The translations under genes were made by a program, and so were the position numbers. A DNA stretch of 64,000 nt from Actinostola sp. cb2023. Lineage: Eukaryota > Cnidaria > Anthozoa > Actiniaria > Actinostolidae. The stretch spans positions 33,783 to 97,782 of the forward strand of contig JAUJYZ010000478.1 in assembly GCA_033675265.1 (NCBI GenBank), in the 5' to 3' direction. Below are positions 32,501-43,762 of this stretch, one piece after another. The notes under the pieces are model-generated. The model was not told the origin of the DNA and ran no database searches. It saw only the letters and a program-made list of their open reading frames with translations. The first letter of the stretch is position 1. Every line of letters starts with the position of its first letter.

Positions 32501-35500
32501 ATGGCGTATAATGGAGCCTCTGTACTTTTTCAAAGTTTCAATTAATTCCAGATCGTCGGCCTGCAGTTTGCTTGTTTGATCACCTCCAACTGAGAAACGC
32601 TCTTCATTATACTCATCACAAAATCTATTCCAAACTTTTTTCACCGTAATCGGCGAAATTTTTAGCATTTTCGAAATGTCGAAGCAAGCTCTTTGAGGAA
32701 GAAAAAATGTTGTCCGATCACCACCCAATCGTACGATTTCATCAATTATGGCTGATCTTAGATCGTTAGAAATTGAAACGCCAGGTTTAAATGAGCGCCC
32801 AAAGCTGTTAACTTTCAGTGAATCCATCTTTTTGCAACAGTCAGAGATCGTATAGTATGATCGTATTCCTAATTGTGCTAAAACCTGAAAAATGTGTAGT
32901 TTCCCATGCCAAAATGCTAAGAATAGACCTGTCAAACGTTGACAAGTTGCATGTCAAAACCATAACATTCACGCCTACAAACGAAGCCGCAGCCGCCAGC
33001 AAACCTAACGTTTGAAACTAGAAACAACCGTCAAAATAGTTTACGCTATACAGTTGATCGCAAATGGTAGTATGTTAAAGTCGTTTTCGTATGAGTGGGA
33101 AACCTACGGCATGGAATTATCTGTCATTGTACGGAATAGACCTCTTTAGCTTGTATGCAAATTGCCCATTTCAAACCATGTGATGTAAACATGATATTCT
33201 CTGGAGAATTGTTCCTTTATATTTCTGAAATTTATTCGTTCATATTGAAAGGACTAATTCTCCAGAGAACACCCTGTTTACATCACATGGTTTGAAATGG
33301 GCAATTTACATACGAAGCTAAAGAGGTCTATTGAAGACATTCTATTCAACCAATCACAGCGTACAAAGTCATTGCTCAACCAATCAGAATGCTTAGAGAC
33401 AGTACATTACCGTCACAGCACAAACCATACCATAACTACTTCCCACTCATGACTCTCACTTATATATAATCAGGCAATTTTGGTTCGATTTGGTGAAATA
33501 TCTGGTCGAGCCATGGTTCATATTTTGGCGAGATGTAGTCGAGCCAAAATACCCATGGCAAGACCTAACGACTCCTGATACTTCGCAGAATCGAACCAAA
33601 ATTGACTGATTATTTATTTATCATCCCACTCTTTTTGCCGAAATGAATGAATATTACTGAAAAACATGGTATTTCATCGCTGTCAGCCATGTTTCAAAAC
33701 ACAAACTAATTAGCATATTGCCTGCACGCGTCCATGAGTTTGAGAAGTGGCGGGAAAAATTCAATGTATCTTTTAAATGAAGAAACATATTTCCCCAGGG
33801 GGACTAGTACGTAAATCGTTCAAAGTTTGATTTAGCTGAAACTTCACTGAGATAATCTCAAAGACCCATACAATCACTGGTTCATTTTTTACTTGGGCTT
33901 CCTGTGGAAGGCCCAAGTCTAAGATTACAGACGGTTATTCTTTTTGGTCGTCGTCGTAGTGTTTCTACGCCAAAGCTGCAAGTTCACCATAGCGCATGCG
34001 CATGCTAATCTTCTCTATCGTTCCAATTTTTGAGTATACAGAAGTTGTGGTCAGCAGCTTATCAACGAAATTCAAGATGGCAGACGTACGTAACGATAAA
34101 TCAAATCACCAGCAGCATTCAAAAAGGATTTTGCCGTGCTCCCTTGCTCGAGCCAGTCGAGTCGTTCATTAATACTGCTTAGTAAATATGCAAATATCCT
34201 AGAGAATACTTTTTGGCCTTGCAATTCTGTCTGAAAGTGTATTTCTAACAGATGTCTGTGGCTTAGTAAGAACTCGATCGTAATTTTATTGAGTTTGTGA
34301 AATCGTTTCTTGCAAGGTAATCGAAATGTGCTTCGCCATGCAGCTGTCAGCTAGGAGTGTGAGTGTTGAAGCTAATTACGTATGTATGCTCTACTGAGTC
34401 ACGCAACGAGTGACTTAAATTCTGCAAGTAATACATGTAGGCTAAAACTACTTCTGTATGATGATACAAGCTATTAGGTTTCACATTTAAAATCTATCAA
34501 AACAGCTTTATTAAGAAGCCCAAGTTCACGCTAGTAGAGCGTCTAGTTTCTCAAAAATTCCAATGGGAAGTAATACATTTTAATAAATCTTTAGAGGTGT
34601 CAGTGACGACCAGATTGATTCTTGCAGCAGATTCGCCAGCAGCAGATTCGCCAGCAGCAGATTCGACCAGCAGCAGATTGGAAGCAGCAGATTCGGATTG
34701 ACGTCATTTTGACGTCACAGAATTCCAAATCTGCTGCTGGCTTGACAGCAGATTCACTGAGCAGGGGTAGGGAAGGGAAGAGCGACAACAAGACAAAAAC
34801 GCCAGCCCAAACCTTTTAACTTTTCGATACTGGAGACTCCAAACATAAACAACATAAACAGTGTGGAAGAAGCCTAATAAGTAATTCCAATACGAATTTT
34901 CAATATTTTAAAACTTGACATCACGTGTTATGTTTGATTGTCTTTGTTTGAGCATTGATAATTGACATACATTTATTGTGTAATCACACATCCGGTGTTG
35001 CATTACTAGTTGTCTAAGGTCATTCAAATGCAACCAAGTACGCAGGCCAGTGGTTTGCTTTGATATTGTTAGCTCAGTTGTCATGTACAAGTTACAGCTA
35101 TCAGGAAGCCCATCGTGCCCATCCAAAAGTACTTCACATTGAGTTACTTTATATTTTGTGGCTATTTTTGCCTCCGCGGCACTAGTTTGTTTATCACTCG
35201 TTTCCAACGCTGAATATATTCTTAGTGTTCGTTGATTCGTTTGCAGGAAACTGTTTAAAAACAATCATCTTCCCTTCCCTACCCCTGCTTAGTGAATCTG
35301 CTGTCAAGCCAGCAGCAGATTCGAAAATCTGCACGGCGGGCGTAAATGGCCCTAAAATCGGTCATTTGAAATTTTTGGAAAATCGCAAAATTGACATTAC
35401 TTTGTTCTTCTCGTGATAACTAACCTAAAATCGAAAACCGTTTTGAAATTGGACGAAGACAACCAGAGTTATGAATATTTTTAACTCAATATTTTTTCCA

Positions 35501-38500
35501 GGGAAAAATTCGCGGGAAATAATTCATACAAAACCATCGGTAAAATAAACCTCTTGGTAAAACTTTTTTGTTTGAAAACATTTTAGCGCCATACTTAGAG
35601 TATTGGAAGAACTATGACATGCGGAAAACTTGTTGATTTTAGAATTTTGATTTTTTGAGTGTAAGTAGTTCAAATAATATTTTAAAAACTAATAAAACAG
35701 CGACACGTCATTATGACGTCACACATATTTTAAAATATCTCTAATAGAGTTCATAAACATCAAAATCCTGCATTGTGTAGACTAAGATACCTCTATAACA
35801 ATAATAAATATCGATAAAGTCATTTTTACTGATTTCTGTCCCTTCAAGCTGCTTTTTTCTTTAGCTGATGACGTCATAAATAATGACGTCATCAAAAAAC
35901 TAAATCCTTTATAACTCGGGTTCTAATAATCGGAACATTATGCAAATTTCACTGAAGAGCGTGCAATATGTTATTCTCTTTCAAAATATACACTTTATTT
36001 TATCATTGTGTTTAAACTAAATTTTCACAGCAATTGTAACTTTTTATTATGACTTCATCATTGCTTCAGATTTTGCCATCGAGTAGTTTGAAATACCACA
36101 CTACCATTAATAAAGAAACTCTGAAATTGTTATTTCATTTCATGGAATAATTTTGAAAATATGAATGTTTTGAGAAAAATACGACGTTTCACCGTTCCGA
36201 TTTTAGGGTCATTTGCGCCCGCCGTGCTGTGACGTCAAAATGACGTCAATCCGAATCTGCTGCTACCAATCTGCTGCTGGTTGAATCTGCTGCTGGCGAA
36301 TCTGCTGCCAGAATCAATCTGGTTCAGTGACGTCACTTACTCAACCCAAACAATCATCACGGCTTCGCTCCATACATTTCTTCATGTTTAATGTCTTGAA
36401 TTATTTTATTTCTATGAAGTTGAACGTTTGTGTGAAGGAGTTTTCTTACCTTATATGTGCTTAGGATTGATTGTTTGACTAGTTTTCTTCAGTGCAGAGC
36501 TGTTATTTTGATCACAAAATACAAAGAAATGTATGGAGTTGAGTTTGGGTTGAGTAAGTGACGTCACTGACACCTCTAAAGATCATAAAAATGTATTACT
36601 TCCCATTGGAATTTTTGAGAGAAAAATTAACCAGTGATTGTATGGGTCTTTGAGATTATTTCAGTGAAGTTTCAGCTAAATCAAACTTTGAACGATTTAC
36701 GTACTAGTCCCCCTTTAACCCATTCGCTCCTGAGCTATTTTGAGTTTTTTAGCGATTTTCTGGACCTAATCACGTCGTAGGAAATTTCGATTCCGTATAA
36801 GGGGTTTCCATGGAAATCTTGACAGTTCTGAATGCCTGTGGGCTCGCTTCTTCACGTGTTCTGCCTTTCTTCTTGGGAGTTCGTAGGGGCTAGTAGTAAT
36901 CACTACTCGAAAAGGCCAATTTTGCATTTTTAGAGTGTTTATAGCCATTATTCACCACAGAAGCCCCCAGGACAGCATCATTAAGCTTGACTGGTGTGGT
37001 AGAGACCGTTCTCCTGGAAGAAATCAGGAGTTTAGATACGAATTCACGATCACATTTCGACGTTGCCGTTTGGAAATTCAAAATGGCGGTCTCAATTGTG
37101 AAATCGTCTCTCTGGTCTTTCTGTGTTGGATTCCAGGACCTACAAAGGCATTTTTGGCGACTTTGGACTTGTAAAGAATGCAACTGGTGCAATATTTTGC
37201 CTGTAGGACCGAGTGGCTCGACACTCTATATATTCTAAAATATGGAAATGGAGGGAGGCTTTCTGTCGAAAATTCCCAGATGTTCCCGGCATCCTTTTCG
37301 GGCGTGCAGAAAAAACACGTGTTAGCGAAAGTGGTCCTAAGGAAATGGCTATTGTTCTGCGAGTTAAGGAAAAGAGAGAGAAAAATTCACGAATATATCA
37401 AGAAGAGAGATGGAAGTTTGCTGAGAAAGTGGCGTTTTGTTTCGCAAGGATGTATTTTGGAAGAAAATCCAAGTCAAATGTCGGTCATTTTCGAGGTGTA
37501 AAATTGCGTCAAAAACACGCATTTTTGATTTTTATGGCAAACAAATTGAACTAATGCCCAGAAATCGGACCTGTAAGTCAGTTTACTTGAGGTTAAAATA
37601 TGAAGAGTTATCTAGTTGTCACTAATAACTGGCCATGAGATCGATGTTACGAAAATTCAGAAAGTTAGAATTTTTCAAAGCACTATCGTTTCGGCCGGTG
37701 TAGGAGCGAATGGGTTAAGATGACCAGAAGTAATATAAAAACAAAATGGTGTACTTCTGTAGAAGCACATTTTAGCCATATCGTGGGATATCAGGACAGT
37801 AAATATTGCTTCTAATTGGCTAACTGATTTTAGTGGGATGATACACTGTAAATGTAGAAGAAAAAAAACTTTTTGCCACATTAAGGTAACTCCGTTATAA
37901 TTCTCGGCGCACTCGTCTATGACAAACTTTGGGTCATAACTTCCTCTGCTTTTATGCAATTGCCATAAAACATTGGCAACAATTAGAGCTATCATTCACC
38001 TATAATACAATATAATTTGATTGCGCTGCAGAACATTTTTGTGTCTACTGTCTCTATTAGAGACGTAGCCACTATGCCATCGAGTGTGTAAGTAAGTCCG
38101 TCCGTCAGTAAGTAATTCGGATAGTGTTCGGATAGTGTTCGGAACTAGTCGGGTGATCGAAAATCAGCCACGATGTCGCGACGATGTACCCGATGAAAAT
38201 ATACGTCGTGTGAAGCGAAAAGCACATGGAGACTCCATGGGACGCTTTGTTTAGAAGGGTAAGTTTACACACTGTACTATTCTATGTTATTTTGTACCAT
38301 AAACAAGACATATCTCTCGTGCAAAGTGTCAAGTGTTTGTTCATAAAGATGAGATTATTTTCCAGGAGAATGTCGATTGTAAAATAACTCCATCAGTCCA
38401 TGACGATCGACTAGTCTGTGTAGTCGAGCACCTCCAATGGCTCCATGTAATTATGTAAACTGCCTGATAACTGTTTTAACGGTCAAGTAATTCTCTTCGA

Positions 38501-40421
38501 GGAACAATGTCTTTATATAAGATAAGCGCTTATACGACGGACAGTGAAACAAACACGGCTCTCGTAAATAGTTATTCTTTGTCCCAAAACTCGCTAAAAG
38601 CCGTTCTAATCGCTAAATAAATGACACACAGGACTCAAGTAGATATTCATCTTTATTTTGAAAGCAGTTTTAGAAATGCAAGATATCAAAAGGACAGGAT
38701 TCTAGAAGTGAATTTACGGCCATACACTGTATCGATCAAATAAGACACAGGAAGCCCAATACTCAAACAGAGGGTGGTGAGCCTGTGAAACCTGAAAAAA
38801 AATTAACACACGAGAGATGTGTCTGGTTTCTTGTGCAAAATAGCATAAAATCATAGTATATTAGAGTGTAAACTTATCTTCAAATTAGAGATACTATTTA
38901 TTATACTCAATGTTTTCATATAATAGCTAGGCAAAGTCAAAGTTAAAGCTTAAAGTGCTCCTAACCCCCTTTACAATTGTATTAAAAAATTAATGTTCAT
39001 GAACTGATCAGCTATAGGGTTAAGTGTTTTTTCATTTGAGCTTCGCATTTAGGAGTTATAGTTGTTTGAAATCTCGATATTTTAATTCGATGACGTCACT
39101 CCGGGCTTTTTACCTAACTTATTTCATTGTTTTCAGTAGATCTCTTCCCCGATATGGGGGAAAATTTTATATGAAATCATTTATATAGTTTGTAAAAATA
39201 TTTTACAAGTTCAAAAATGTTAATAATTTGCACAAGGGCGTTTTTTGTATAATAAATGAAGCCCGGGGTGACGTCATCTGATTTGCATATCCAGATTTCA
39301 AACCTCCATAACTCCTAAATGCAAGGTTCAAACAAAAAAAAACTTAATCCTACAGCTGATCAGTTCATGTACATTCAATTTTTAATACAATTGTAAAAGG
39401 GGTTAGGAGCACTTTAAGACCTTATTATTATTATTATTGTTATCAAAATTGAGTTTGCTAAATATACAGAACATTGTTAAATTAATGTTAATATTCGATT
39501 ACTAACGATCGATGCTGTTGATATTGATTGTTATTAAAAACTGTTGTTGTTCATTATTTGTTTACTGTCACAATTGTTTTCAATTAAATTAGCATTATAT
39601 AGAACCAAATAACAAGTTTCGGCAGATAGTTCAAACATACTAGTTCAACAGAGGAATCAATCCAACTACACATTTCTTCTACATTTCAAAACCGCAGTAC
39701 CTACATGTAGTTATAGACTACCACTTTTTTTTTTTTTTTTACAGTAGCCACATGCAGTCCTTGACTGCCTATTTTTTTAAATAATATTAGAACTTAAGTA
39801 AACTCAATGTTTTGGATAAAATTGGATATTGCAAAAAATCTGTCCGTTTTTTTTGGATGAAAGTTTTAGAATCACTTTAGATTGACATAATTCATAACCT
39901 GACCAAGTTTTAGCAAAATCGTTGGAGATAAAGCAATCGTTGGAGCTAATTTCAGTGCTTAATTTTGGTTTTCTTCATGCGGCCGTGCTTTAGCTTTTGA
40001 TTTTGAATGATAGCTCTAATAGTTGCCAATGTTATATGGCAATTGCATAAAAGCAGAGGAAGTTATGACCCAAAGTTTGTCATGGACGAGTGCGCCGAGA
40101 ATTATAACGGAGTCATCTTAAAAAATGTCAATAATTTGCGCAAGGGCGCCTTTTTATGATAAATATTGCAATCAAAATGATGTCAAAATGACGTCGTGAT
40201 ATTTTAAACCTTTATAACTCGCAAACGCGAAGCTCACTTTAAACAATGTGATCAACAGACTAATCCTTTTGCAATTATTTTCTTGTTAGCCTGAAGGCCA
40301 GAAACCCCAAGGTGCTCCTGGTACTGGCGGCGGCGGTGGTGGTGGTGGTGGTGGCGGCGGCGGCGGTGGTGGTGGTGGTGGTGGTGGTGGTGGCGGTGGT
40401 GGACCACCCAGGATGAATTAG
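29599..40421 (+). CDS. RPS26: 40S ribosomal protein S26 with poly-glycine C-terminus, 4 exons
   Basis: Small-subunit ribosomal protein eS26, at the mRNA exit channel. Exons: ATG at 29599-29601 (tentative), 30284-30461, 31317-31447, 40290-40421; phases agree and predict 147 aa against 115 in human. Residues 2-104 match the family closely: [60 protein letters not shown]. The zinc-binding cysteines are C23, C26, C74 and C77. Exon 4 replaces the usual Pro/Ala-rich tail with [12 protein letters not shown], then 26 consecutive glycines, then PPRMN. Exon 1 is assigned because exon 2 opens with the second codon. The chosen ATG is followed by a plausible GTGGGT donor and preceded by a pyrimidine-rich stretch (CTCTCTTTGC) like a TOP start. 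Other ATG-GT sites (29453, 29792) have weaker donors. AATAAA lies at 40452-40457. Intron 3 is 8.8 kb of nested mobile elements. Confidence 0.94.
30801..30942. repeat. Hairpin MITE in RPS26 intron 2
   Basis: GAGTGATGGCACTTAACCCG and TGAAACA are perfectly mirrored at 30916-30942; an extra AAGTGCCATCACTC copy follows. Confidence 0.8.
30977..31239. mobile_element. Hairpin MITE in RPS26 intron 2
   Basis: TAGACCTTATGCATAATG and complement, continuing as AACTACCAGAATGCTTTGCG on both arms; 263 bp. Confidence 0.8.
31472..33070 (-). mobile_element. Tc1/mariner-class transposon converted to a long palindrome
   Basis: TA at 31470-31471 and 33071-33072; ends CTACCATTTGCGATC and complement. Arms of about 660 bp (31472-32131 and 32412-33070) are nearly identical inverted copies around a 280-bp loop. 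Both arms encode the same N-terminal transposase part, including [20 protein letters not shown] and [20 protein letters not shown], a paired-like helix-turn-helix. The loop encodes, on the minus strand, a DDE-type core piece: [12 protein letters not shown] then [12 protein letters not shown]. The N-terminal frame shifts out of frame with the DDE part near IIRHL in both arms, so no full-length enzyme is encoded. It lies in RPS26 intron 3. Confidence 0.85.
33078..33456. mobile_element. GAGTCGTTTTCGTATGAG MITE, copy 2, with nested MITE
   Basis: Same family, in RPS26 intron 3 next to the palindromic Tc1-class element. A second hairpin element (33137-33331; ATAGACCTCTTTAGCTTG ends, about 80-bp arms containing CAAACCATGTGATGTAAACA) interrupts it. 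The uninterrupted sequence is seen at about 63830 (ACGGAATTGAAGACATT). Confidence 0.8.
33468..33612. repeat. Hairpin MITE in RPS26 intron 3
   Basis: AATCAGGCAATTTTGGTTCG and CGAACCAAAATTGACTGATT; an inner TGGTCGAGCCATGG-type palindrome. Confidence 0.7.
33890..34552. mobile_element. Insertion with terminal hairpins (GGGCTTCCTGTGG type)
   Basis: It begins with the hairpin ACTTGGGCTTCC-TGT-GGAAGGCCCAAGT and ends with GAAGCCCAAGTTC and the small hairpin ACGCT-AGTAG-AGCGT followed by CTAG. The termini are not simple inverted repeats, and a 3' hairpin then CTAG resembles a Helitron-type end, but the family is not established. Related ends occur at 26819-27050 and 27226-27268. Confidence 0.5.
34610..36322. 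mobile_element. Composite inverted-repeat element with AGCAGCAGATTCG tandem ends
   Basis: The left end CAGATTGATTCTTGCAGCAG and right end CTGCCAGAATCAATCTGG are inverted. Both termini hold several copies of a 13-bp AGCAGCAGATTCG-like unit. Inside are two further palindromes: one with CAGCAGATTCACTGAGCAGG ends (about 34734-35316) and one with CACGGCGGGCG and CCGATTTTAGGG ends (about 35325-36230). Confidence 0.65.
36719..37714. mobile_element. TTAA-flanked element, family B
   Basis: TTAA lies at 36715-36718 (shared with the neighbouring family A element) and 37715-37718. The ends are CCCATTCGCTCCTGAGC and TAGGAGCGAATGGG. It contains a roughly 190-bp block (37503-37692) nearly identical to 10861-11050, and a block (36945-37030) matching 11714-11805 on the other strand. 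Confidence 0.7.
37885..40117. mobile_element. TTAA-flanked element with 120-bp inverted arms
   Basis: TTAA lies at 37881-37884 and 40118-40121. Arms starting GGTAACTCCGTTATAATTCT (37885-38000) are repeated inverted at 40005-40117, and run on through CTTCCTCTGCTTTTATGCAA. The interior is interrupted by the element at 38954-39413 and by a GTAGCCACTATGCCATCGAG-type repeat (38063 onward). Confidence 0.7.
38954..39413. mobile_element. TTAA-flanked short inverted-repeat element
   Basis: TTAA lies at 38950-38953 and 39414-39417. The ends AGTGCTCCTAACCCC and GGGGTTAGGAGCACT are perfect inverted repeats. The arms continue through AATTGTATTAAAAATTGA-like sequence. It is 460 bp with no coding capacity, nested in the 37885-40117 element. 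Confidence 0.8.
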
Positions 40422-40702
40422 AACCCTTTATGGGTTGTTATTTCAAGCAAAAATAAAATCAACTTCACCTAACAAATAACTGACTTGTTAGTTTACTTTG
40501 GAGTATATAGGTAATTGTATAATCGTTGTCAGGTTGAAAATCATAATTCATAGAAACTGAGACCGCAAGGATGGATGGGAAATCATTTCATGAGCCACAT
40601 TACAAAGAAATATATTCAATGTTCTCGTAGTTTTGAAGGTATATGAGCTATTTAACTAAGATCCAAGTCTGGATAAAAAGGTCGATGATTTGACGGTGTT
40701 AT

Positions 40703-40840
40703 TTGGGTCACAGGGTGCCGTGCCCCCCCCCCCCCCCCCCCCCTTTACTCTTTACTCTGGGTCTACTCTTTAAATTTATATGTTGAGGGGGGGGGGGGAT
40801 TTGGTGTTGAACGATGGAAAATCCTGGCTACGCCCCCTGG
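40703..40840. mobile_element. GGGGCGTAGCCAGG repeat, copy 3
   Basis: Truncated at one end. It shares GGGTCACAGGGTG, GGTCTACTCTTTAAATTTAT and GGAAAATCCTGGCTACGCCC with copies 1 and 2. It lies 280 bp downstream of the RPS26 stop. Confidence 0.7.
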
Positions 40841-41558
40841 GTGTAAGGACAGTCACTTTGATGCAGAGAGACGACCAATTCCTTGAATACAGGGTGGAGT
40901 GTATAATACATACACTGTAGGTGGCAAAATCAGTAAGTACAAACAAACTGGTTTCCAATTTGGCGGCCCTCAACAAAAAACTTTTTTTTAATACAACTCA
41001 GTTGTGGTTCTGTTCGGTCATCCCAATAAGCCAGTTCAGAGTTTAAAGTGCTACTATGACGAATTCGTACCATTGCTAAACAAATGATTTATTCGTAAAA
41101 TAGTCTATTAAGCTCCAAGATAGCAGTTTTAGTTAATATTTTTAAGTCGATATAAGAATAAAGGAGTGAAATATTGGACTCACAAAACAGGCAAAAATAC
41201 GTCCACCATTACTAAATCGTGTTCCTGCGAACAAATAGACTGTGACGTCAGTTTCTCAATGTGAACGCGTCGCTGCACGGCTCGCTGCACTGTATTTCTA
41301 GTTTAACTATGATTAAAACATTTGAACAAGAAACAGTGTCTTGAATCACCAAAAAATCGCAGTGTTGATGCGTGTAAATTAGCAATACGACGAATTTGCG
41401 ACGAACGATGTTGAGAAACTGCATGACGTCACTTCTATTGTACAATAAGTCAACGGCCAGGAACAACCCAAATAATGGCGGGCTCGAAATTTGTACAAAA
41501 TGTGTACATTTTGTGGAAGTTATTTTTATCGTAACGAAAAACGGTTTGGATATGTTAA

Positions 41559-43550
41559 GTAATGGTCCGTGTAAGAACTAGGGAGGCTAGCGGCAAAAGC
41601 AAATAAACTAATTGGATAAACAAACTGGATTATTCAATTAAAATCCTCAAATCTGATTGGCTTATCGAGGTTTTCCGCCAAAAACCACCCCATAAAAACT
41701 GTTTTATGAATATTTTATTTCACGAGTGGGTCCCAGTCTTAAATGCCTTTGTCTTGGCCAAATTATTCGAAATTCTACCGTGGGACTGGTGAAAAGTGAC
41801 TCACCCACGCTCCTAGTCACGTTGTGAGTTGACGCCATATTGCATTTTTGTTGTCGCGATGCGTCATCTTCCGAATTTATTGGTGTTTTGTGCCTTTGTA
41901 TCACTGCATGGCTTTTACTAGTAGCTGCTTTTGCCCAAAACACAAGGACTGAGGCTTCGAAGAACGTCATAAACCCCACTATGTTTGATTCACGCTATGT
42001 GGGGAGATTTTGTTGTCATTGTGTTACTGATGGATATAGACCGGGATATAGAAGAAGCCGCGCTCACGAAAACATTTCCCTACACATGTATTCAGTCAAT
42101 AGAATTGAATGACTGTGATTTATCTGTGTGATAGCAATAATTTATGGGGCTAAATCATCCTTCCTTGCAGTCGGCATCTGAGTTTATATACTGTATGACG
42201 AAGGACGCAGCTCAACGGGGAGCTCAACGTGGCCCGGAGTCGAAGGCATATAAAGGCGCACCATATACAACCCATGTTTGACCACGGAGCACAACTCAGA
42301 TCGAAATATAATAATTGTTATGGATCCGTTTTTATTGAGGGAGGAAAACCGGACCACACGTCGAAAAACCCTCGAAGCAAGAACGAACATGAAGCGCTCG
42401 GTCAGAGAATGTCAACTAGCTGTCAACGCAGGCTATAAAGGTCAATATTTTATAAGGCTTTGACATCGAAGTTCAGCAGAAATTGACTATATGATGCACT
42501 ATCTATGATCTGTGTCTTCGAGTAGTGAATTATATAATATCAAGAGATCCAATGATATAATAATATCGGCATGTTTGAATTTCGTACTAACAAGTATTTC
42601 TTGTTTTGGCTCTACTAGTCTTCTACTCCAATCCCCGGGGGGGGGACTCTCCATAACAGTAGACGGGGGTGATCGTCGGCAAAATCAATTTTAACCCTAA
42701 GGGATAGCACATTGGGTGTGGTCAACAGCAAATTTACCCCTAAGAGATAGCACATTGGGTGTGGTCGAAGAAATTTTTAACCCTAAGAGATAGCAATAAA
42801 ACAAACACATTTTCAGTTTTCCTGAATTTTATTACGGTCCTTAAGACACCGCCATCGAGCGCATCTCTTTTCTGGTGACTGTTGATAGTGCTGTCATCCA
42901 GTCTTCAAGTCCGGCTTTTTTTGGATAGCATGATCCCTAAGGGATAGCAGACTCTTTGAACACCCCTAAGGGATAGCAGATGGTAGAATTTTATACCCTA
43001 AGGGATAGGACGATCACCCCCGTCTACTGTTATGGAGAGTCCCCCCCCCGGGCTCCAATCACTTGCAACATTTACTACGATGTATACTGAGTGTTTGGCG
43101 TGGTGTTTCGTGTGAGATGGTACTGCGCATCTCTGCTTTTGTACACAAAATTGTGTCTTTGCATCAATGTTTTCCTGTTCATTATTATTTCCGACCGCCG
43201 GGCTGTCAGTCTTGGCATAAAAAGTCGCCTCGTATTACGTCTTCAAAGTGGCAACTGAGCGCTAATCAACAAAACTCACAAAGTTCTAACGGAGTCCCAC
43301 GGTCAATTTTTTTAGAACTTAAGTAGTCATTTTGTTATGCTATTTCCCAGGCACTTGCGAAAATTATTGCTGTAAATCCGTGTGGTTAAAATGTTATTTA
43401 ATTCTAAAGTTTGAATTTGGCGCTTTTGCCCTTCTGGACCAATAGTATTGCGTGTTTTAATCAGATTATCTGGCTTCTTGGGATTACAAAAAACGGTCGT
43501 TCTTGCCGCGGCCCTATTGATCTCTCCCTAGTTCTTACACGGACCATTAC
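41559..43550. mobile_element. Middle TTAA element of the nest
   Basis: TTAA lies at 41555-41558 and 43551-43554. The ends GTAATGGTCCGTGTAAGAAC and GTTCTTACACGGACCATTAC are perfect inverted repeats. The interior has no recognised coding sequence. Confidence 0.8.
42634..43052. mobile_element. Innermost hAT-like MITE with 8-bp TSD
   Basis: The duplication CTCCAATC lies at 42626-42633 and 43053-43060. The ends CCCGGGGGGGGGACTCTCC and complement extend through CATAACAGTAGACGGGGGTG. The interior repeats CCCTAAGGGATAGCA-like units on both sides. 419 bp, non-coding. Confidence 0.8.
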
Positions 43551-43626
43551 TTAATAAACATACTACCAGGATACTAAAAATGCAAAAACATCAACTTCGC
43601 AAAATTTCATCATAGTAGCACTTTAA

Positions 43627-43762
43627 GAATAAGGTTCAGTGCGCATGCGATTTTATCCCGATTATATCACCTTCTTTTGTTATTTAAAAATAACACAAAC
43701 GTTAACAAAAGAAGGTGATAAAATCGGGATAAAATCCCAAGGCGCACTGAACCTTATTCTTA
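43627..43762. mobile_element. TTAA-flanked hairpin MITE
   Basis: The ends GAATAAGGTTCAGTGCGC and GCGCACTGAACCTTATTC are followed by AAAATCGGGATAAAATC-type arms. The left TTAA (43623-43626) is shared with the element at 41047-43622. The right side reads CTTAAACTCTGAACTGG, which mirrors CCAGTTCAGAGTTTAA at 41031-41046. Confidence 0.7.

Larger units (their letters stand above)
33797..36714. mobile_element. TTAA element family A with nested insertions
   Basis: Right end ...ACTAGTCCCCCT lies against TTAA 36715-36718; the left end AGGGGGACTAGTACG has lost its TTAA. Alignment by eye with 13579-14136 shows two insertions: about 33890-34552 (hairpin-ended element) and about 34610-36322 (AGCAGCAGATTCG-ended composite). 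In RPS26 intron 3. Confidence 0.75.
41047..43622. mobile_element. Outer TTAA element of a three-layer nest
   Basis: TTAA lies at 41043-41046 and 43623-43626; the ends are AGTGCTACTATGACGAATT and ATTTCATCATAGTAGCACT. It encloses the TTAA element 41559-43550, which encloses the 8-bp-TSD element 42634-43052. Confidence 0.75.
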
